Assembly (NCBI RefSeq): GCF_036456085.1
Contig: NZ_CP138632.1
Span: 1,903,001-1,967,000, forward strand
Length of the DNA: 64,000 nt
Direction: 5' to 3'
From: Veillonella parvula
GTDB lineage: Bacteria; Bacillota; Negativicutes; Veillonellales; Veillonellaceae
A program made the position numbers and the translations under genes. Of the stretch, positions 53,159 through 62,235 are shown piece after piece. Within the stretch, counting starts at the first letter, position 1. The number at the start of each line of letters is the position of its first letter. The notes under the pieces were generated by a model. That model was not told the DNA's origin and did not search any database. It saw only the letters and a list, made by a program, of their open reading frames with translations.

Positions 53159-53210
53159 AGCCCCTTGTATTGGTGAAAGCTTATGCTGACTAGTACAAGG
53201 GGCTTTTTGT
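53159..53210 (+). terminator. narGHJI terminator
   Basis: AGCCCCTTGTA pairs with TACAAGGGGCT, followed by TTTTG. Confidence 0.9.
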
Positions 53211-53241
53211 TTGAGTATGTTATTTTTTTGTTCTAAGCTAA

Positions 53242-53277
53242 ATCAAAATACTAATGATAATCAAAATACTAATGATA
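53242..53277 (+). repeat. Perfect 18-bp direct repeat with Fur-like core
   Basis: ATCAAAATACTAATGATA occurs twice head to tail. Their junction TAATGATAATCA matches the central part of the Fur box GATAATGATAATCATTATC (about 14 of 19 positions over 53250-53268). It lies about 190 bases upstream of the first ferric-reductase-like gene. Confidence 0.6.
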
Positions 53278-53453
53278 CTATATGGGGTTGCTGTATATAG
53301 TATTACAATTCAAGTCGAATCATATTCTAATTTAGAATTATTCTTATAATAAATACTACCTATCTAATATAAGTAATCTACAGATTTCGATTTAAATGAT
53401 AAAATATATTAAGTAAATTAGATATTATAGGTATTATTTTAGAGAGGTTTACA

Positions 53454-54056
53454 ATGAATCAAGTGGAAACAAAACAGTATAAGAGTATTTACCATATCTT
53501 TATATGGATTACGATCTTTGCATTAATTATGATCGGTTTATTGGAATGGGGCTACATTGAAAGTGGGCGTGCTTTTGGTAACTATAAAGTCTATACAGGT
53601 CTTGTACCTTGGTGTGCCTGGATTGTTATGACTTATTTGGCAACTAGACCTAAATGGTTTACAAGCCGTTATAATTTGGGTGAAATGTTCAAGATTCACC
53701 GTGCACTAGGTATTGCATCTGTAGCTGTTATTGGGTTTCATTTATATCTCTATTTTGGTAAAGCAGCTAAATCCATCCTCGGTTGGTGGGGTGGCTATGT
53801 GGCACTTACTTCCTTTGGTATTGGCACAATTTCTGGCCTTGCGTTCTTAACTCCAAAACTTAGAAAAGTTACACCTTCTGGTCGTAATGTGGGCATTTGG
53901 CTTCATCGCTTAAATCTTGTAGCATTAGTTGCTGCAGATATCCATATTCATGGTTTTAATCGCATTTCCAAAATGGTACCATTCTTACAAGTATTTGATA
54001 TTATCACGTACGGCCTTGTTATCTACTGTATCTACTTGATGTTTAAAAAGAGATAA
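53454..54056 (+). CDS. Ferric-reductase-like haem membrane protein 1
   Basis: A 200-aa protein with five or six membrane helices. Conserved His at 82 and 96 (IHRALG and FHLYLYF) and at 151 and 164/166 (LHRLNL and IHIHGF) have the about 13-residue spacing of bis-His haem ligands in the ferric reductase transmembrane family. There is no FAD/NAD domain, so another protein must supply electrons. It shares its whole length with the protein at 55704. GAGAGG precedes the ATG. A Fur-like repeat lies upstream. Possible roles are iron reduction or transfer of electrons to a periplasmic acceptor. Confidence 0.75.
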   Translation: MNQVETKQYKSIYHIFIWITIFALIMIGLLEWGYIESGRAFGNYKVYTGLVPWCAWIVMTYLATRPKWFTSRYNLGEMFKIHRALGIASVAVIGFHLYLYFGKAAKSILGWWGGYVALTSFGIGTISGLAFLTPKLRKVTPSGRNVGIWLHRLNLVALVAADIHIHGFNRISKMVPFLQVFDIITYGLVIYCIYLMFKKR

Positions 54057-54068
54057 TAAGATACATAC

Positions 54069-54102
54069 AAATCCCTTCTGTGTTAAACAGAAGGGATTTT
54101 TT
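54069..54102 (+). terminator. Terminator after ferric-reductase-like gene 1
   Basis: AATCCCTTCTGT pairs with ACAGAAGGGATT followed by TTTTCG. Confidence 0.9.
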
Positions 54103-54233
54103 CGTTATATTTTTATTATTTAGGAAATTAAATAGGGCATATTATTAGTCAAAGGTATATATAATTGTGAGATTGATATACATTTTCTCTTTACTCAATT
54201 AATGAAAGTTGTTATTATTTTTATGTTACATGT

Positions 54234-54252
54234 GATAATGATAATGAACTTC
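54234..54252 (+). promoter_or_regulatory. Candidate Fur box ahead of the OmpM gene
   Basis: GATAATGATAATGAACTTC matches the 19-base Fur consensus GATAATGATAATCATTATC at 15 positions. It lies 56 bases upstream of the OmpM start, so it could overlap the promoter. No Fur gene is in the window. Confidence 0.55.
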
Positions 54253-54308
54253 ATATATTCATTGTCTACTCATTTTATTCTTTCTTATTTTATTGTGTGA
54301 GGTTTATC

Positions 54309-55580
54309 ATGATTAAACGTAAAATGACTAGTGCTTTTGCAGTAGCAGCCATGATGGGTGTGGCTACAGCTTTTGCTGTTAACCCATTTTCCGATGTTCC
54401 GTCCGATAGCTGGGCTTATCAAGCTGTAGATCAATTAGCTACAGCGGGTATTATCAATGGTTATCCAGATGGTACTTTCAAAGGCCAAAATAACATTACT
54501 CGTTACGAAATGGCTCAAATGATTGCGAAAGGCATGGCTAATCAAGACCGTGCTAATGCAGAACAACAAGCTATGTTGAATCGCTTAGCTGATGAGTTTT
54601 CCAATGAATTGAATACACTCGGTGTGCGGGTAGCTAAATTGGAAGATCAAGTAGGCAATGTCAAAGTTACTGGTGATGCTCGTATCAACTATATCGGTAA
54701 AGAGGGTATCGATGGTTATGATTACGAAGATAAAATCACAGCTCGTGTACGTTTAGGTCTTGATGCAAAGGTTAATAAAAATACATCTGTTAAAGCACGT
54801 ATTACAACAGGCTCTATTGAACTAGGTGATAGCTCTAAAGAGGCACAAGCTAATTGGGATTTAGCATATGTAGAGCACAAATTCGATAAAAATGTTGTGG
54901 TCGATGCGGGTCGCTATACTCAAAAATTTGGTGGTGGCTTGATTTATAGCTCTAACTTTGATGGTGTAGGCGCTACAGCTAAACTTGGTAAAAAAGTGAC
55001 ATTAAATGGCGCTTATGGTTACATGACAGCAGGTCGTTTTGCTAAGACTAGTAAAGCTGATAATGGTGATGTAGGTCTTATCAATGCTAATGTAGCTGTT
55101 AATGATCACTTTGGTTTTGGTGGTATGTTTGCTCATGTAGGTACAACGAATGTACGTATGGGTAATGGCAAGAAAAATAACGAATTCGATAATGTATATG
55201 GATTTAATGCTAAGTATAATATTGGTAAATTTGGTATTGATGGCGAGTGGGTAAAAGCATCTGGCTTGAGTGATTCCGATATTTGGAACGTTGGCGTTAA
55301 ATGGGGCGACTATAAAATTAATAAGAAGAACTCTTGGGCTATCCGATTAGATTACTTTGATCAAGCTAAGAATGCACCTGTATTTAAAACACAAAAATAT
55401 GAATCTAATGATTTATTAAAGAAAACACGGTATGAAGGTTATAAAGCATGGCAATTAGGTGCATCCTACGCACCAGAGAAAAATATCGGCATTAATGCAT
55501 ACTACGGTTTCAATGCTAAAACACAAGAGGGTAATCGCGTAAATGATTACTATCGTGCGGATCTTAACTTTAAATTCTAA
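54309..55580 (+). CDS. OmpM-type SLH-domain porin
   Basis: A 423-aa outer-membrane protein typical of Veillonella and other Negativicutes. The signal peptide is residues 1-23 (ends AFA). An SLH domain follows (24-75, FSDVPSDSWAYQAVDQLATAGIINGYPDG, ITRYEMAQMIAKGM) that binds the peptidoglycan. Then comes a coiled coil (76-115, RLADEFSNELNTLGVRVAKLEDQ) and a beta-barrel from about 118 ending in DLNFKF (terminal Phe for barrel assembly). It ties the outer membrane to the cell wall and forms a pore. The ATG at 54309 follows GAGG; the GTG at 54297 is less likely. It lies between two ferric-reductase-like genes under Fur-like sites. Confidence 0.94.
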   Translation: MIKRKMTSAFAVAAMMGVATAFAVNPFSDVPSDSWAYQAVDQLATAGIINGYPDGTFKGQNNITRYEMAQMIAKGMANQDRANAEQQAMLNRLADEFSNELNTLGVRVAKLEDQVGNVKVTGDARINYIGKEGIDGYDYEDKITARVRLGLDAKVNKNTSVKARITTGSIELGDSSKEAQANWDLAYVEHKFDKNVVVDAGRYTQKFGGGLIYSSNFDGVGATAKLGKKVTLNGAYGYMTAGRFAKTSKADNGDVGLINANVAVNDHFGFGGMFAHVGTTNVRMGNGKKNNEFDNVYGFNAKYNIGKFGIDGEWVKASGLSDSDIWNVGVKWGDYKINKKNSWAIRLDYFDQAKNAPVFKTQKYESNDLLKKTRYEGYKAWQLGASYAPEKNIGINAYYGFNAKTQEGNRVNDYYRADLNFKF

Positions 55581-55703
55581 TTTAATCAGTAATTAGTTCT
55601 AAGTAGAATGCTATAGGGTGAGAGTGTTTTATTAGCATGCTACATTAGGCCAAACTAGATGTATACTTGTAGATTGTATATATAAGACATAGAGAGGTTT
55701 ATT

Positions 55704-56309
55704 ATGGCAGAAGTTGTAAAAAAACAGTTTAAGAGTAAATACCATATTTTAATTTGGATTGCAGTTTTATCCTTAATATTTATGGGGATGGTGGAATATG
55801 GTTATGTAACAGGTGGTAGACCATTCGGCAATTGGAAGGTTCACTTAGGCCTTATTCCTTATGTGGCATGGCTTGTATTAACATACATTGCAACAAAACC
55901 AAAATGGTTTATCAAACGATACAATCCAAAAGAAATGTTTGAAATTCATCGCATCGTAGGTATTGTTAGTGTGGTTCTCGTATGTGCACACTGGTATGTA
56001 TACTTCTTGAAAGCTTTGAAATCCTTCTTAGGCTTCTGGGGTGGTTATATCTCCCTTGTGGCTATGTTTATTGCTCTTATCTTTGCGGTATTATACTTAA
56101 CACCTTGGGTAGGGAATATGGCAAAATCTGTATCCCGTAAGAAAGCAATCTGGATTCATCGCTTGAATCTTGTTGCTATTATTGCGGCAAATATCCATGT
56201 TCATGGATTTGGACGTTTATCTAAAATGGTGCCATTCTTACCTGTATTTGACGTAGTGACTTATGCGCTTGTTATTTACTATATTTATTGGATGTTCAAA
56301 CAAAAATAA
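55704..56309 (+). CDS. Ferric-reductase-like haem membrane protein 2
   Basis: A 201-aa paralogue of the protein at 53454, keeping His82, His96, His152 and His165/167 with the same spacing, and the shared KPKWF and HRLNLVA motifs. The leader repeats GAGAGGTTTA before the ATG, as in copy 1. It is separated from copy 1 by the OmpM gene and its own terminator follows at 56358. The two copies differ most in helices 4 and 5, so they may have different partners. Confidence 0.75.
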   Translation: MAEVVKKQFKSKYHILIWIAVLSLIFMGMVEYGYVTGGRPFGNWKVHLGLIPYVAWLVLTYIATKPKWFIKRYNPKEMFEIHRIVGIVSVVLVCAHWYVYFLKALKSFLGFWGGYISLVAMFIALIFAVLYLTPWVGNMAKSVSRKKAIWIHRLNLVAIIAANIHVHGFGRLSKMVPFLPVFDVVTYALVIYYIYWMFKQK

Positions 56310-56357
56310 TATATCGTAGGCATCTCTTTCTTTGGTAAAAGTAGGAGAATCACACGA

Positions 56358-56407
56358 TAAAAAAGACCATCGCTGACCCTTACGGGTATAAGCGATGGTC
56401 TTTTTAG
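56358..56407 (+). terminator. Terminator after ferric-reductase-like gene 2
   Basis: AAAAAGACCATCGCT pairs with AGCGATGGTCTTTTT. Confidence 0.92.
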
Positions 56408-56600
56408 GTTGTTTGCGATACAATAGAATTATAAGTATATATTCTATGGATTTATGTAAATATATGCTGTTGCATTCTTTTGAGGTAAGAATAAAAATCT
56501 GTTCTATAAACATTTCTTTTGTATTATAGTATTCTTTAGCTCATATCGATATGTATATTACTACCTTTATAGGTAATTTCAAATAAGAAAGAAGGATATT

Positions 56601-57806
56601 ATGGATTCTTCTTGGAAACGAATTATATACCTAATCTGTACTATACAGGTTGGTGGGGGTATAACAATTATTGGTGTATTATCCTTTCTTCCGTTATTTT
56701 TAGCTGAGCTAGGTATTCATGATCCAGGAGAAGCCGCCATGTGGGCAGGCCTTGTATCAGGTGTAACGCCTTGTATGGTGGCACTGAGTGCACCCTATTG
56801 GTCGCGTAAGGCTAATCAGCTTGGTCCGCGTAAGGTAATGATGTTCATCTTGTTTACCCTGATGGTGACTGTTGGTGCCTGTGCTTTTACACAAACACCA
56901 TGGCAGTTATTAATGTTACGTATATTGCAAGGTGTGGTAGGGGGCTATGTTCCAATAGGATTGGCTATTATTATTCTCGTAACCCCTGAAAATAAGGTAC
57001 CTTGGGCAATGGGCTTATATCAAGCCTCCATGGTTATGGGCCTCGTTTTTGGACCACTCATGGGTGGTTTGGTGGCGGACTTATTAGGTTATCGTGCACC
57101 ATTTGTTATGTTCTCAGCCTTAACAGGGCTTTGTATGTTGGGAATTTATCTATTCATGCCTAATCTACAGTTTGAGCATAAGGTAGATGCTAGAGAGTCG
57201 CAGCTGTCTCTAATTAAATCCTTTTTAGTCATACCTCGAGTTCGCCTCTTGGTAGGGCTATTGTTCTTATGTAATTTTGGTATTACTGGTATTGGTCCCA
57301 TTTTACCACTATACATTAAGCACTATATGCATATGAATGATGAGTTTGTAGCCACTATTGTTGGTATAATCATCTTTGGCGCCGGTTTGTTTAGTGCTTT
57401 AGCTTCAATCTCCATTGGTAAGATAACAGAACGTTTAACCATGCCTCGTATTGTTTTTACTGCTACATGGGCTGTAGGGACTTTGTTTATACTTCAATAT
57501 ATAATGCCTAGTATATGGGGCCTTGGAATATTCCGTGCCATTGCAGGATTCTTCATGGGTTTTATTACACCGATTGCGAATACGCTCATATCTAAGGCTG
57601 TTCCTATTGAGCGACGAGGTATCGTGTTTGGTGCGGTGTCTAGTGTGGCCATGATGGGAAATGTATTGGGCCCTGTTATTAGTGGCATGATTGCTCGTGC
57701 CTTTGGGTACGGGGCGGTCTTTTGGTCTACAGCAGCTATATTCTTTATAGCGGCGCTATTTATTTATCGCAGTTTAATTATTCCCAGTGAAAGTAAATCA
57801 TTATAG
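56601..57806 (+). CDS. MFS efflux transporter
   Basis: A 401-aa membrane protein with 12 helices, of the drug:H+ antiporter type (MdtG/Tet-like). The helix 2-3 loop is APYWSRKANQLGPRKVMM, and LRILQGVVGGYVPIGLAIIILVTPENKVPWAMGLYQASMVMGLVFGPLMGG carries the helix-5 antiporter motif. GAAGGA precedes the ATG. A LysR regulator follows on the same strand after about 200 AT-rich bases, which contain TATAGATAATA repeats. Substrate unknown. Confidence 0.9.
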   Translation: MDSSWKRIIYLICTIQVGGGITIIGVLSFLPLFLAELGIHDPGEAAMWAGLVSGVTPCMVALSAPYWSRKANQLGPRKVMMFILFTLMVTVGACAFTQTPWQLLMLRILQGVVGGYVPIGLAIIILVTPENKVPWAMGLYQASMVMGLVFGPLMGGLVADLLGYRAPFVMFSALTGLCMLGIYLFMPNLQFEHKVDARESQLSLIKSFLVIPRVRLLVGLLFLCNFGITGIGPILPLYIKHYMHMNDEFVATIVGIIIFGAGLFSALASISIGKITERLTMPRIVFTATWAVGTLFILQYIMPSIWGLGIFRAIAGFFMGFITPIANTLISKAVPIERRGIVFGAVSSVAMMGNVLGPVISGMIARAFGYGAVFWSTAAIFFIAALFIYRSLIIPSESKSL

Positions 57807-58006
57807 CTGAGTAGTTTTCACAGTTAGATATAGTTACATATAATTAGTAATATGTATAGATAATATATAAAAAATATATAGATAATATATAGATAATATG
57901 TAAAAGATACGTATGACAAACTCCAATGCGTGGAGGGCGGTAAGTTGCGAAATGTTTTAAAGATATTAGTCTGTCTAATCGATAAAAGAGATGAGAGTGC
58001 ATCGTT

Positions 58007-58891
58007 ATGTTATTAAAACAATTAGAGTATTTTGTGTGTGTAGTAGATAACAACAGTTTTACACAAGCTGCAACAGAGCAATATGTATCTCAATCTGCTA
58101 TATCTCAGCAAATCAAAGCTCTTGAAACTAGTCTTGGTGTTGAACTAATGGTTCGAGAAAAACGAAGCTTTCATCTAACACCAGCAGGACAATATTTATA
58201 TCGATCTGGGAAAAAACTATTAGAACGGTTTCATGATATTAAGGTAGAAACGACGCGTATCGGTACAGATGCACGTGTGAGTTTGCGCATTGGTTATTTG
58301 AATCGTTACAGTGGAATTGCTATGCAGCAAACGGTGATTCACATGGCAAAGCGTTATAAAAATTTAGATATTCGTATGTACAGCGGCAGTCATGAAGAGC
58401 TATATGGCATGCTCAGTGATCGTCGTGTAGATGTAGTATTTAATGATCAATGGCAAATTTTATCTGATGATTTTGAAAGTCATTTAATTGATAAAGCCAC
58501 TACATTTATTGAGGTACCACAAGGATATACTAATGAAGGCTGTGTAGAACTAAAGCATATCGATGATTTACCACTTATTTTATTGTGTCGTGGGAAATAT
58601 ACCTTGTCTGAAGAAGAACACTATCGCAAAGCCATAGGTTATAATGGCGCCTTCGCTTATGCTCGTACGTTAGAAGAAGCACGATACTTAGTTGCAGGGC
58701 AGCAAGGGCTATTACTATTAGATTGTTTTAAATATTTAACAGATCCTATGCCAGGTATCGAACGTAAGGTATTGATGAATCATGGTAAACCTATGGAACG
58801 CCACTACTACTTTATATCTCAACGAAATCAAAATAATTCATATATTGTAGCACTCAGAGATATGTTCCAGCAGGTACTTGAAAAATTATAA
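58007..58891 (+). CDS. LysR-family transcriptional regulator 2
   Basis: A 294-aa regulator. The N-terminal winged helix is MLLKQLEYFVCVVDNNSFTQAATEQYVSQSAISQQIKALETSLGVELMVREK. The C-terminal effector-binding lobe follows (LRIGYLNRYSGIAMQQTV). It lies downstream of the MFS transporter gene and upstream of the convergent LysE gene. It may regulate one of them, but no target site is apparent. Confidence 0.9.
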   Translation: MLLKQLEYFVCVVDNNSFTQAATEQYVSQSAISQQIKALETSLGVELMVREKRSFHLTPAGQYLYRSGKKLLERFHDIKVETTRIGTDARVSLRIGYLNRYSGIAMQQTVIHMAKRYKNLDIRMYSGSHEELYGMLSDRRVDVVFNDQWQILSDDFESHLIDKATTFIEVPQGYTNEGCVELKHIDDLPLILLCRGKYTLSEEEHYRKAIGYNGAFAYARTLEEARYLVAGQQGLLLLDCFKYLTDPMPGIERKVLMNHGKPMERHYYFISQRNQNNSYIVALRDMFQQVLEKL

Positions 58892-58906
58892 ATGAGATTA
58901 TAAATG

Positions 58907-58947
58907 AAAAAGCCGTTAGCAATTTGCTAACGACTTTTTTCTTTTTC
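58907..58947. terminator. Bidirectional terminator after LysR regulator 2
   Basis: AAAAAGCCGTTAGC pairs with GCTAACGACTTTTT (one mismatch), with U-rich tails on both strands. It also lies downstream of the minus-strand LysE gene. Confidence 0.88.
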
Positions 58948-59030
58948 TGCACATCGTCTATTTGTATTTTCCTTATATAGTTATGATAGTATTAGAAATT
59001 TAAATTTTTTTTGTATCTATGAGTATAGCC

Positions 59031-59645
59031 TTACAAAAAGTCTTTTAACATCATGAGGCCATCAATACATAGCTTGATACCGTAAATGACGAGAACCGAA
59101 CCACAGAAACGGTTAATCCATGCCATATGAGTAATCTTAATTTTTTTAGCTAGAAGATGCATTGTGGTAGCTAGAGATCCAAACCAAATAGGTGTCATTA
59201 CCAAGAAACCAGAGAAGAAGTGGTAGATGTTTTCTTTTGGAATATTAGCCTGAAAAGCACCGAGCATCATTGTCGCATCTAGAATGGCTTGTGGATTGCC
59301 CCATGATACAGCGATGGCTGAGACGATAATTTTCCTAATTGGAATATGCGTGTCTACGTTGCGTATGTCTGGTTGAGTTTTAAATATATTAAAACCCATA
59401 TATACAATGAGGAGTCCCCCAAAGATGAGAACTATAAGTTTTGTGAGTGGCCACATTTCAAGAACGGTACCAATACCATAGAAGGCGGCAGCACTTAAAC
59501 TCATGTCAAAAAACGCTAGTATGATCAGCGTCAATATAATACGGCGAACAGGTTGCACCAAGGCCGTATTAATAATGAAGAGGTTTTGCATGCCAACAGG
59601 GGCAAACGTAGCGAGGCCGACAAGAAGTCCTTGTAAGAAGTACAT
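59031..59645 (-). CDS. LysE/ArgO-family amino-acid exporter
   Basis: A 204-aa membrane protein with five or six helices. It has GLLVGLATFAPVGMQNLFIIN at the N-terminus, matching the LysE family start, and VSAIAVSWGNPQAILDATMMLGAF. The ATG at 59645 has AGGAGGG upstream; the frame is open to 59699. It exports basic or other amino acids, substrate not determined. Confidence 0.88.
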   Translation of the reverse strand: MYFLQGLLVGLATFAPVGMQNLFIINTALVQPVRRIILTLIILAFFDMSLSAAAFYGIGTVLEMWPLTKLIVLIFGGLLIVYMGFNIFKTQPDIRNVDTHIPIRKIIVSAIAVSWGNPQAILDATMMLGAFQANIPKENIYHFFSGFLVMTPIWFGSLATTMHLLAKKIKITHMAWINRFCGSVLVIYGIKLCIDGLMMLKDFL

Positions 59646-59700
59646 ATTAACCCTCCTGACTATGGTATGATAAAGTACTAATAAGGTGAATAGTAGCACG

Positions 59701-59724
59701 AAACCCCTCCATTACTGGAGGGGT
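59701..59724 (-). terminator. Hairpin after the YeiH-family gene
   Basis: ACCCCTCC pairs with GGAGGGGT; on the minus strand TTTCG follows. It lies between the YeiH gene end (59781) and the LysE gene start. Confidence 0.55.
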
Positions 59725-59780
59725 CCTTACTATTCTATTCATATATAATTATAACATAATATACAATATCTGTATATTTT

Positions 59781-60821
59781 CTACCATAAACCTATCATAT
59801 GTTGTGCCATAAGGCTTACAGCGGAGATAGCAATCCAGCAACAAGCTCCTAAGGCAAGGGCTGAGCCACCGGATTTTAATAATTTTACAATATTTGTATT
59901 AAGGCCAATTGCTACCATGGCCATTGTAATAAAGTATTTGGAAATTGTTTTGAAGATACTCAAGAATTGAATATCTACATTAGCATAGGATAATGCTGTT
60001 GTGACAAGGGAGCAAAGTACAAAGTATAAAACAAATCTTGGAAAAATTTTAGCAATACTAACATTTGCGCCATCTGTTTGAGAGGCATTTTTCTTAGCTT
60101 TGTATACTTGATAACTAGCAAGACCTAAGCATATAGGAATGATAGCTAGGGTACGTGTTAGCTTTACGATAGTAGCATATTCCAGAACTTGTGTGCCAGT
60201 ACCTTTCATACTATCCCATACAGCAGCTGTTGCTGTTACAGAAGAAGTATCGTTAACTGCAGTACCAGCGAACAATCCAAAGCCCATGTTAGAGAGTCCA
60301 ATGGCGTCACCTAATTGAGGAAATACAAAGGCGGCTACTACATTGAAAAAGAATACAACAGAGATTGCTTGTGCAATATCATGATCCTCTGCTTTAATAA
60401 CTGGAGCCGCCGCAGCAATAGCAGAACCACCACAAATGGATGAACCAACACCGATGAGGACTGCTGAGTTAGAGTCAATATGAGTTAATCGATAAATAAC
60501 ATAGGATACGATTAACGATGTAGCGATGGTAGAAATGATGACAGGTAAAGAAATCCAACCTACATGTAGAATCTGTGTAATGTTAAGACCAAAGCCCAAC
60601 AAAATAACGGCCCATTGTAAAATCTTTTTTGATGTAAACCCAATGCCAGCACCTGTTTTTTCCCGTTTCCATGATGTGAAGATAGAACCGATAATTATAC
60701 CTAAAATAATGGCAAAGATTGGACTACCTACTAGATGAAATTGCTGTCCTAGCAACCAACAAGGAATAGCGAGAATGGCACAGAGTAAAATGCCTGGCAA
60801 CGTTTTTTGATTGATACCCAT
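59781..60821 (-). CDS. YeiH-family putative sulfate/anion exporter
   Basis: A 346-aa membrane protein with about ten helices (PF03601 family). Landmarks are ILLGFGLNITQILHVGW, LIGVGSSICGGSAIAAAAPVIKA, FAGTAVNDTSSVTA, and TIVKLTRTLAIIPICLGL. AAGGAGG precedes the ATG. The family is linked to export of sulfonate-derived or other small anions, without clear biochemistry. The 348 bases upstream to the carbonic anhydrase gene hold a promoter candidate and one hairpin (61129-61147) on the plus strand. Confidence 0.87.
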   Translation of the reverse strand: MGINQKTLPGILLCAILAIPCWLLGQQFHLVGSPIFAIILGIIIGSIFTSWKREKTGAGIGFTSKKILQWAVILLGFGLNITQILHVGWISLPVIISTIATSLIVSYVIYRLTHIDSNSAVLIGVGSSICGGSAIAAAAPVIKAEDHDIAQAISVVFFFNVVAAFVFPQLGDAIGLSNMGFGLFAGTAVNDTSSVTATAAVWDSMKGTGTQVLEYATIVKLTRTLAIIPICLGLASYQVYKAKKNASQTDGANVSIAKIFPRFVLYFVLCSLVTTALSYANVDIQFLSIFKTISKYFITMAMVAIGLNTNIVKLLKSGGSALALGACCWIAISAVSLMAQHMIGLW

Positions 60822-61089
60822 TATAAAACCTCCTTACTGTACATACAGTTCACGTCATATGCGGTATCATGTGGCGTTTGCTTTCTATAGTGTTAATAGT
60901 ACCATAGGAAGGGTTTTTAAATCTACCACATATATAAGAAATATACAGAATATTCATTTCTTGTGAATGTAAAGGTATTGAGGACTGTGAAGATAAATAT
61001 TGATTATGAGTATAGTATTATTACTTGAGTAATGAACTTTGTGTGGTTTGGATAGGCTGTAATAATTATTTATAAGTGATAAATTTAAC

Positions 61090-61119
61090 TTGTTTTATGA
61101 TGAATAAGGTGTATATAAT
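61090..61119 (+). promoter_or_regulatory. Candidate promoter of the carbonic anhydrase gene
   Basis: TTGTTT (61090-61095), an 18-base spacer and TATAAT (61114-61119). A leader hairpin CTATTTC-AGGTG-GAAATAG (61129-61147) follows. Confidence 0.5.
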
Positions 61120-61169
61120 GAATAGAATCTATTTCAGGTGGAAATAGAGTATATAAAGTGAGGGCCCTT

Positions 61170-61715
61170 ATGATTGACATTGCAAAAATAATTGAAACCA
61201 ATAAAGACTATGTAAAACATCATCCTGAGTTACCAAAGGCTGGATTAACAAGTCATCCTACAAAAAAGTTAGGTATTGTAACCTGTATGGATACCCGCTT
61301 AGTAGGTATGCTAGAAGAAGCACTAGGCTTTCATCGAGGAGAGATAATTGTCATTAAAACTGCAGGCAATAGTGTAACACAACCTATTGATAACATCGTG
61401 CAAAGTCTGCTCGTTGCTACCTATGGTATGGAAATTGAAGATGTGCTAATCATCGGTCATGAAAACTGCGGTATGATCGACTTTTCTGCTACTACTTTTA
61501 TGGAATCTATGAAAGCGAAAGGTATTAGTGAAGATGCTATTCGCATGATTGAACCAGGCCTTATCGATTGGATGGATAGATTTCATATTTCTGAAGACAA
61601 TGTAATTTATACAGTTAACTTCCTACGCCACCATCCACTATTTCCAAAAGGAATGGGGTTCTATGGCGGCATGATGGATCCTGATACAGGCGAATTCCGT
61701 TACCTCGAAATATAA
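61170..61715 (+). CDS. Beta-type carbonic anhydrase
   Basis: A 181-aa zinc enzyme of the beta class, hydrating CO2 in the cytoplasm. Zinc and proton-relay residues are Cys39, Asp41 and Arg43 (CMDTR), with His97 and Cys100 in GHENCGM. The ATG at 61170 has GAGGG upstream; the frame opens with GTG at 61158. Its short length matches the small beta-CA-like family. CO2/bicarbonate exchange fits the biotin-dependent and PEP carboxykinase reactions of this organism. Confidence 0.92.
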   Translation: MIDIAKIIETNKDYVKHHPELPKAGLTSHPTKKLGIVTCMDTRLVGMLEEALGFHRGEIIVIKTAGNSVTQPIDNIVQSLLVATYGMEIEDVLIIGHENCGMIDFSATTFMESMKAKGISEDAIRMIEPGLIDWMDRFHISEDNVIYTVNFLRHHPLFPKGMGFYGGMMDPDTGEFRYLEI

Positions 61716-61719
61716 TCCG

Positions 61720-61864
61720 AGATTTGATGGGGCCCAAGTTGATTTGTACATTTAGGTGAAAAAGGACGTTAACTAACCTCTACGCTCCAAAGCGAGCTAA
61801 GTCGCTAATCGGTTAGTTAGCGTCCTTTTTCCTACTGTACCTATGAACTAGTCCCATCAAATCT
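61720..61864. ncRNA. Structured RNA element copy 1 with outer inverted repeat
   Basis: AAAAAGGACGTTAACTAACC (61759-61778) pairs with 61811-61830 (19 Watson-Crick pairs and one G-U), enclosing a 32-base loop beginning TCTACGCTCCAAAGCG. An additional 12-base inverted repeat (AGATTTGATGGG / CCCATCAAATCT) frames the whole at 61720-61731 and 61853-61864. It follows the carbonic anhydrase stop and can terminate on both strands; the element is treated as a probable structured RNA. Confidence 0.75.
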
Positions 61865-61951
61865 AAATGTCCATTAACGAGTTATCGTAATTTCGCTGTA
61901 TCAAGAGGGGAGAGAAATTAATGGGCTCCGTTAGATAACTACATTTAGGTA

Positions 61952-62023
61952 AAAAAGAGTGATGACTAACCTCTACGCTCCAAAGCGAGCTAAGTCGCTA
62001 ATTGGTTAGTCATCACTCTTTTT
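61952..62023. ncRNA. Structured RNA element copy 2
   Basis: AAAAAGAGTGATGACTAACC (61952-61971) pairs perfectly with 62004-62023. The 32-base loop (61972-62003) is the same as in copy 1 except for its last base. Seven stem positions differ from copy 1 on the left arm and each is matched by the right arm. From 62024 to 62235 I see only AT-rich sequence. Confidence 0.75.
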
Positions 62024-62235
62024 ATAACTGTATTTAACAAAGACTCTTGTATATAGATATTCTTTTTATTTTTGCAAAGTCAAGAGATACATATGCAGAA
62101 TATTGATGAATAAGTCTTGTTTTATGAATATATGATGAAAGTTTAATTTGCGATTTATGAATTAATGATGAATTTTAAAGGGTTGTTGATAGACTACTAA
62201 TAGTATTAATTTATTATTTGCTTGCAGGGGGACAT

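Noticed and set aside
57850..57902. TATAGATAATA repeats between the MFS and LysR genes
   Set aside because: AT-rich short repeats that arise easily by chance; no inverted symmetry or promoter context beyond AT content.
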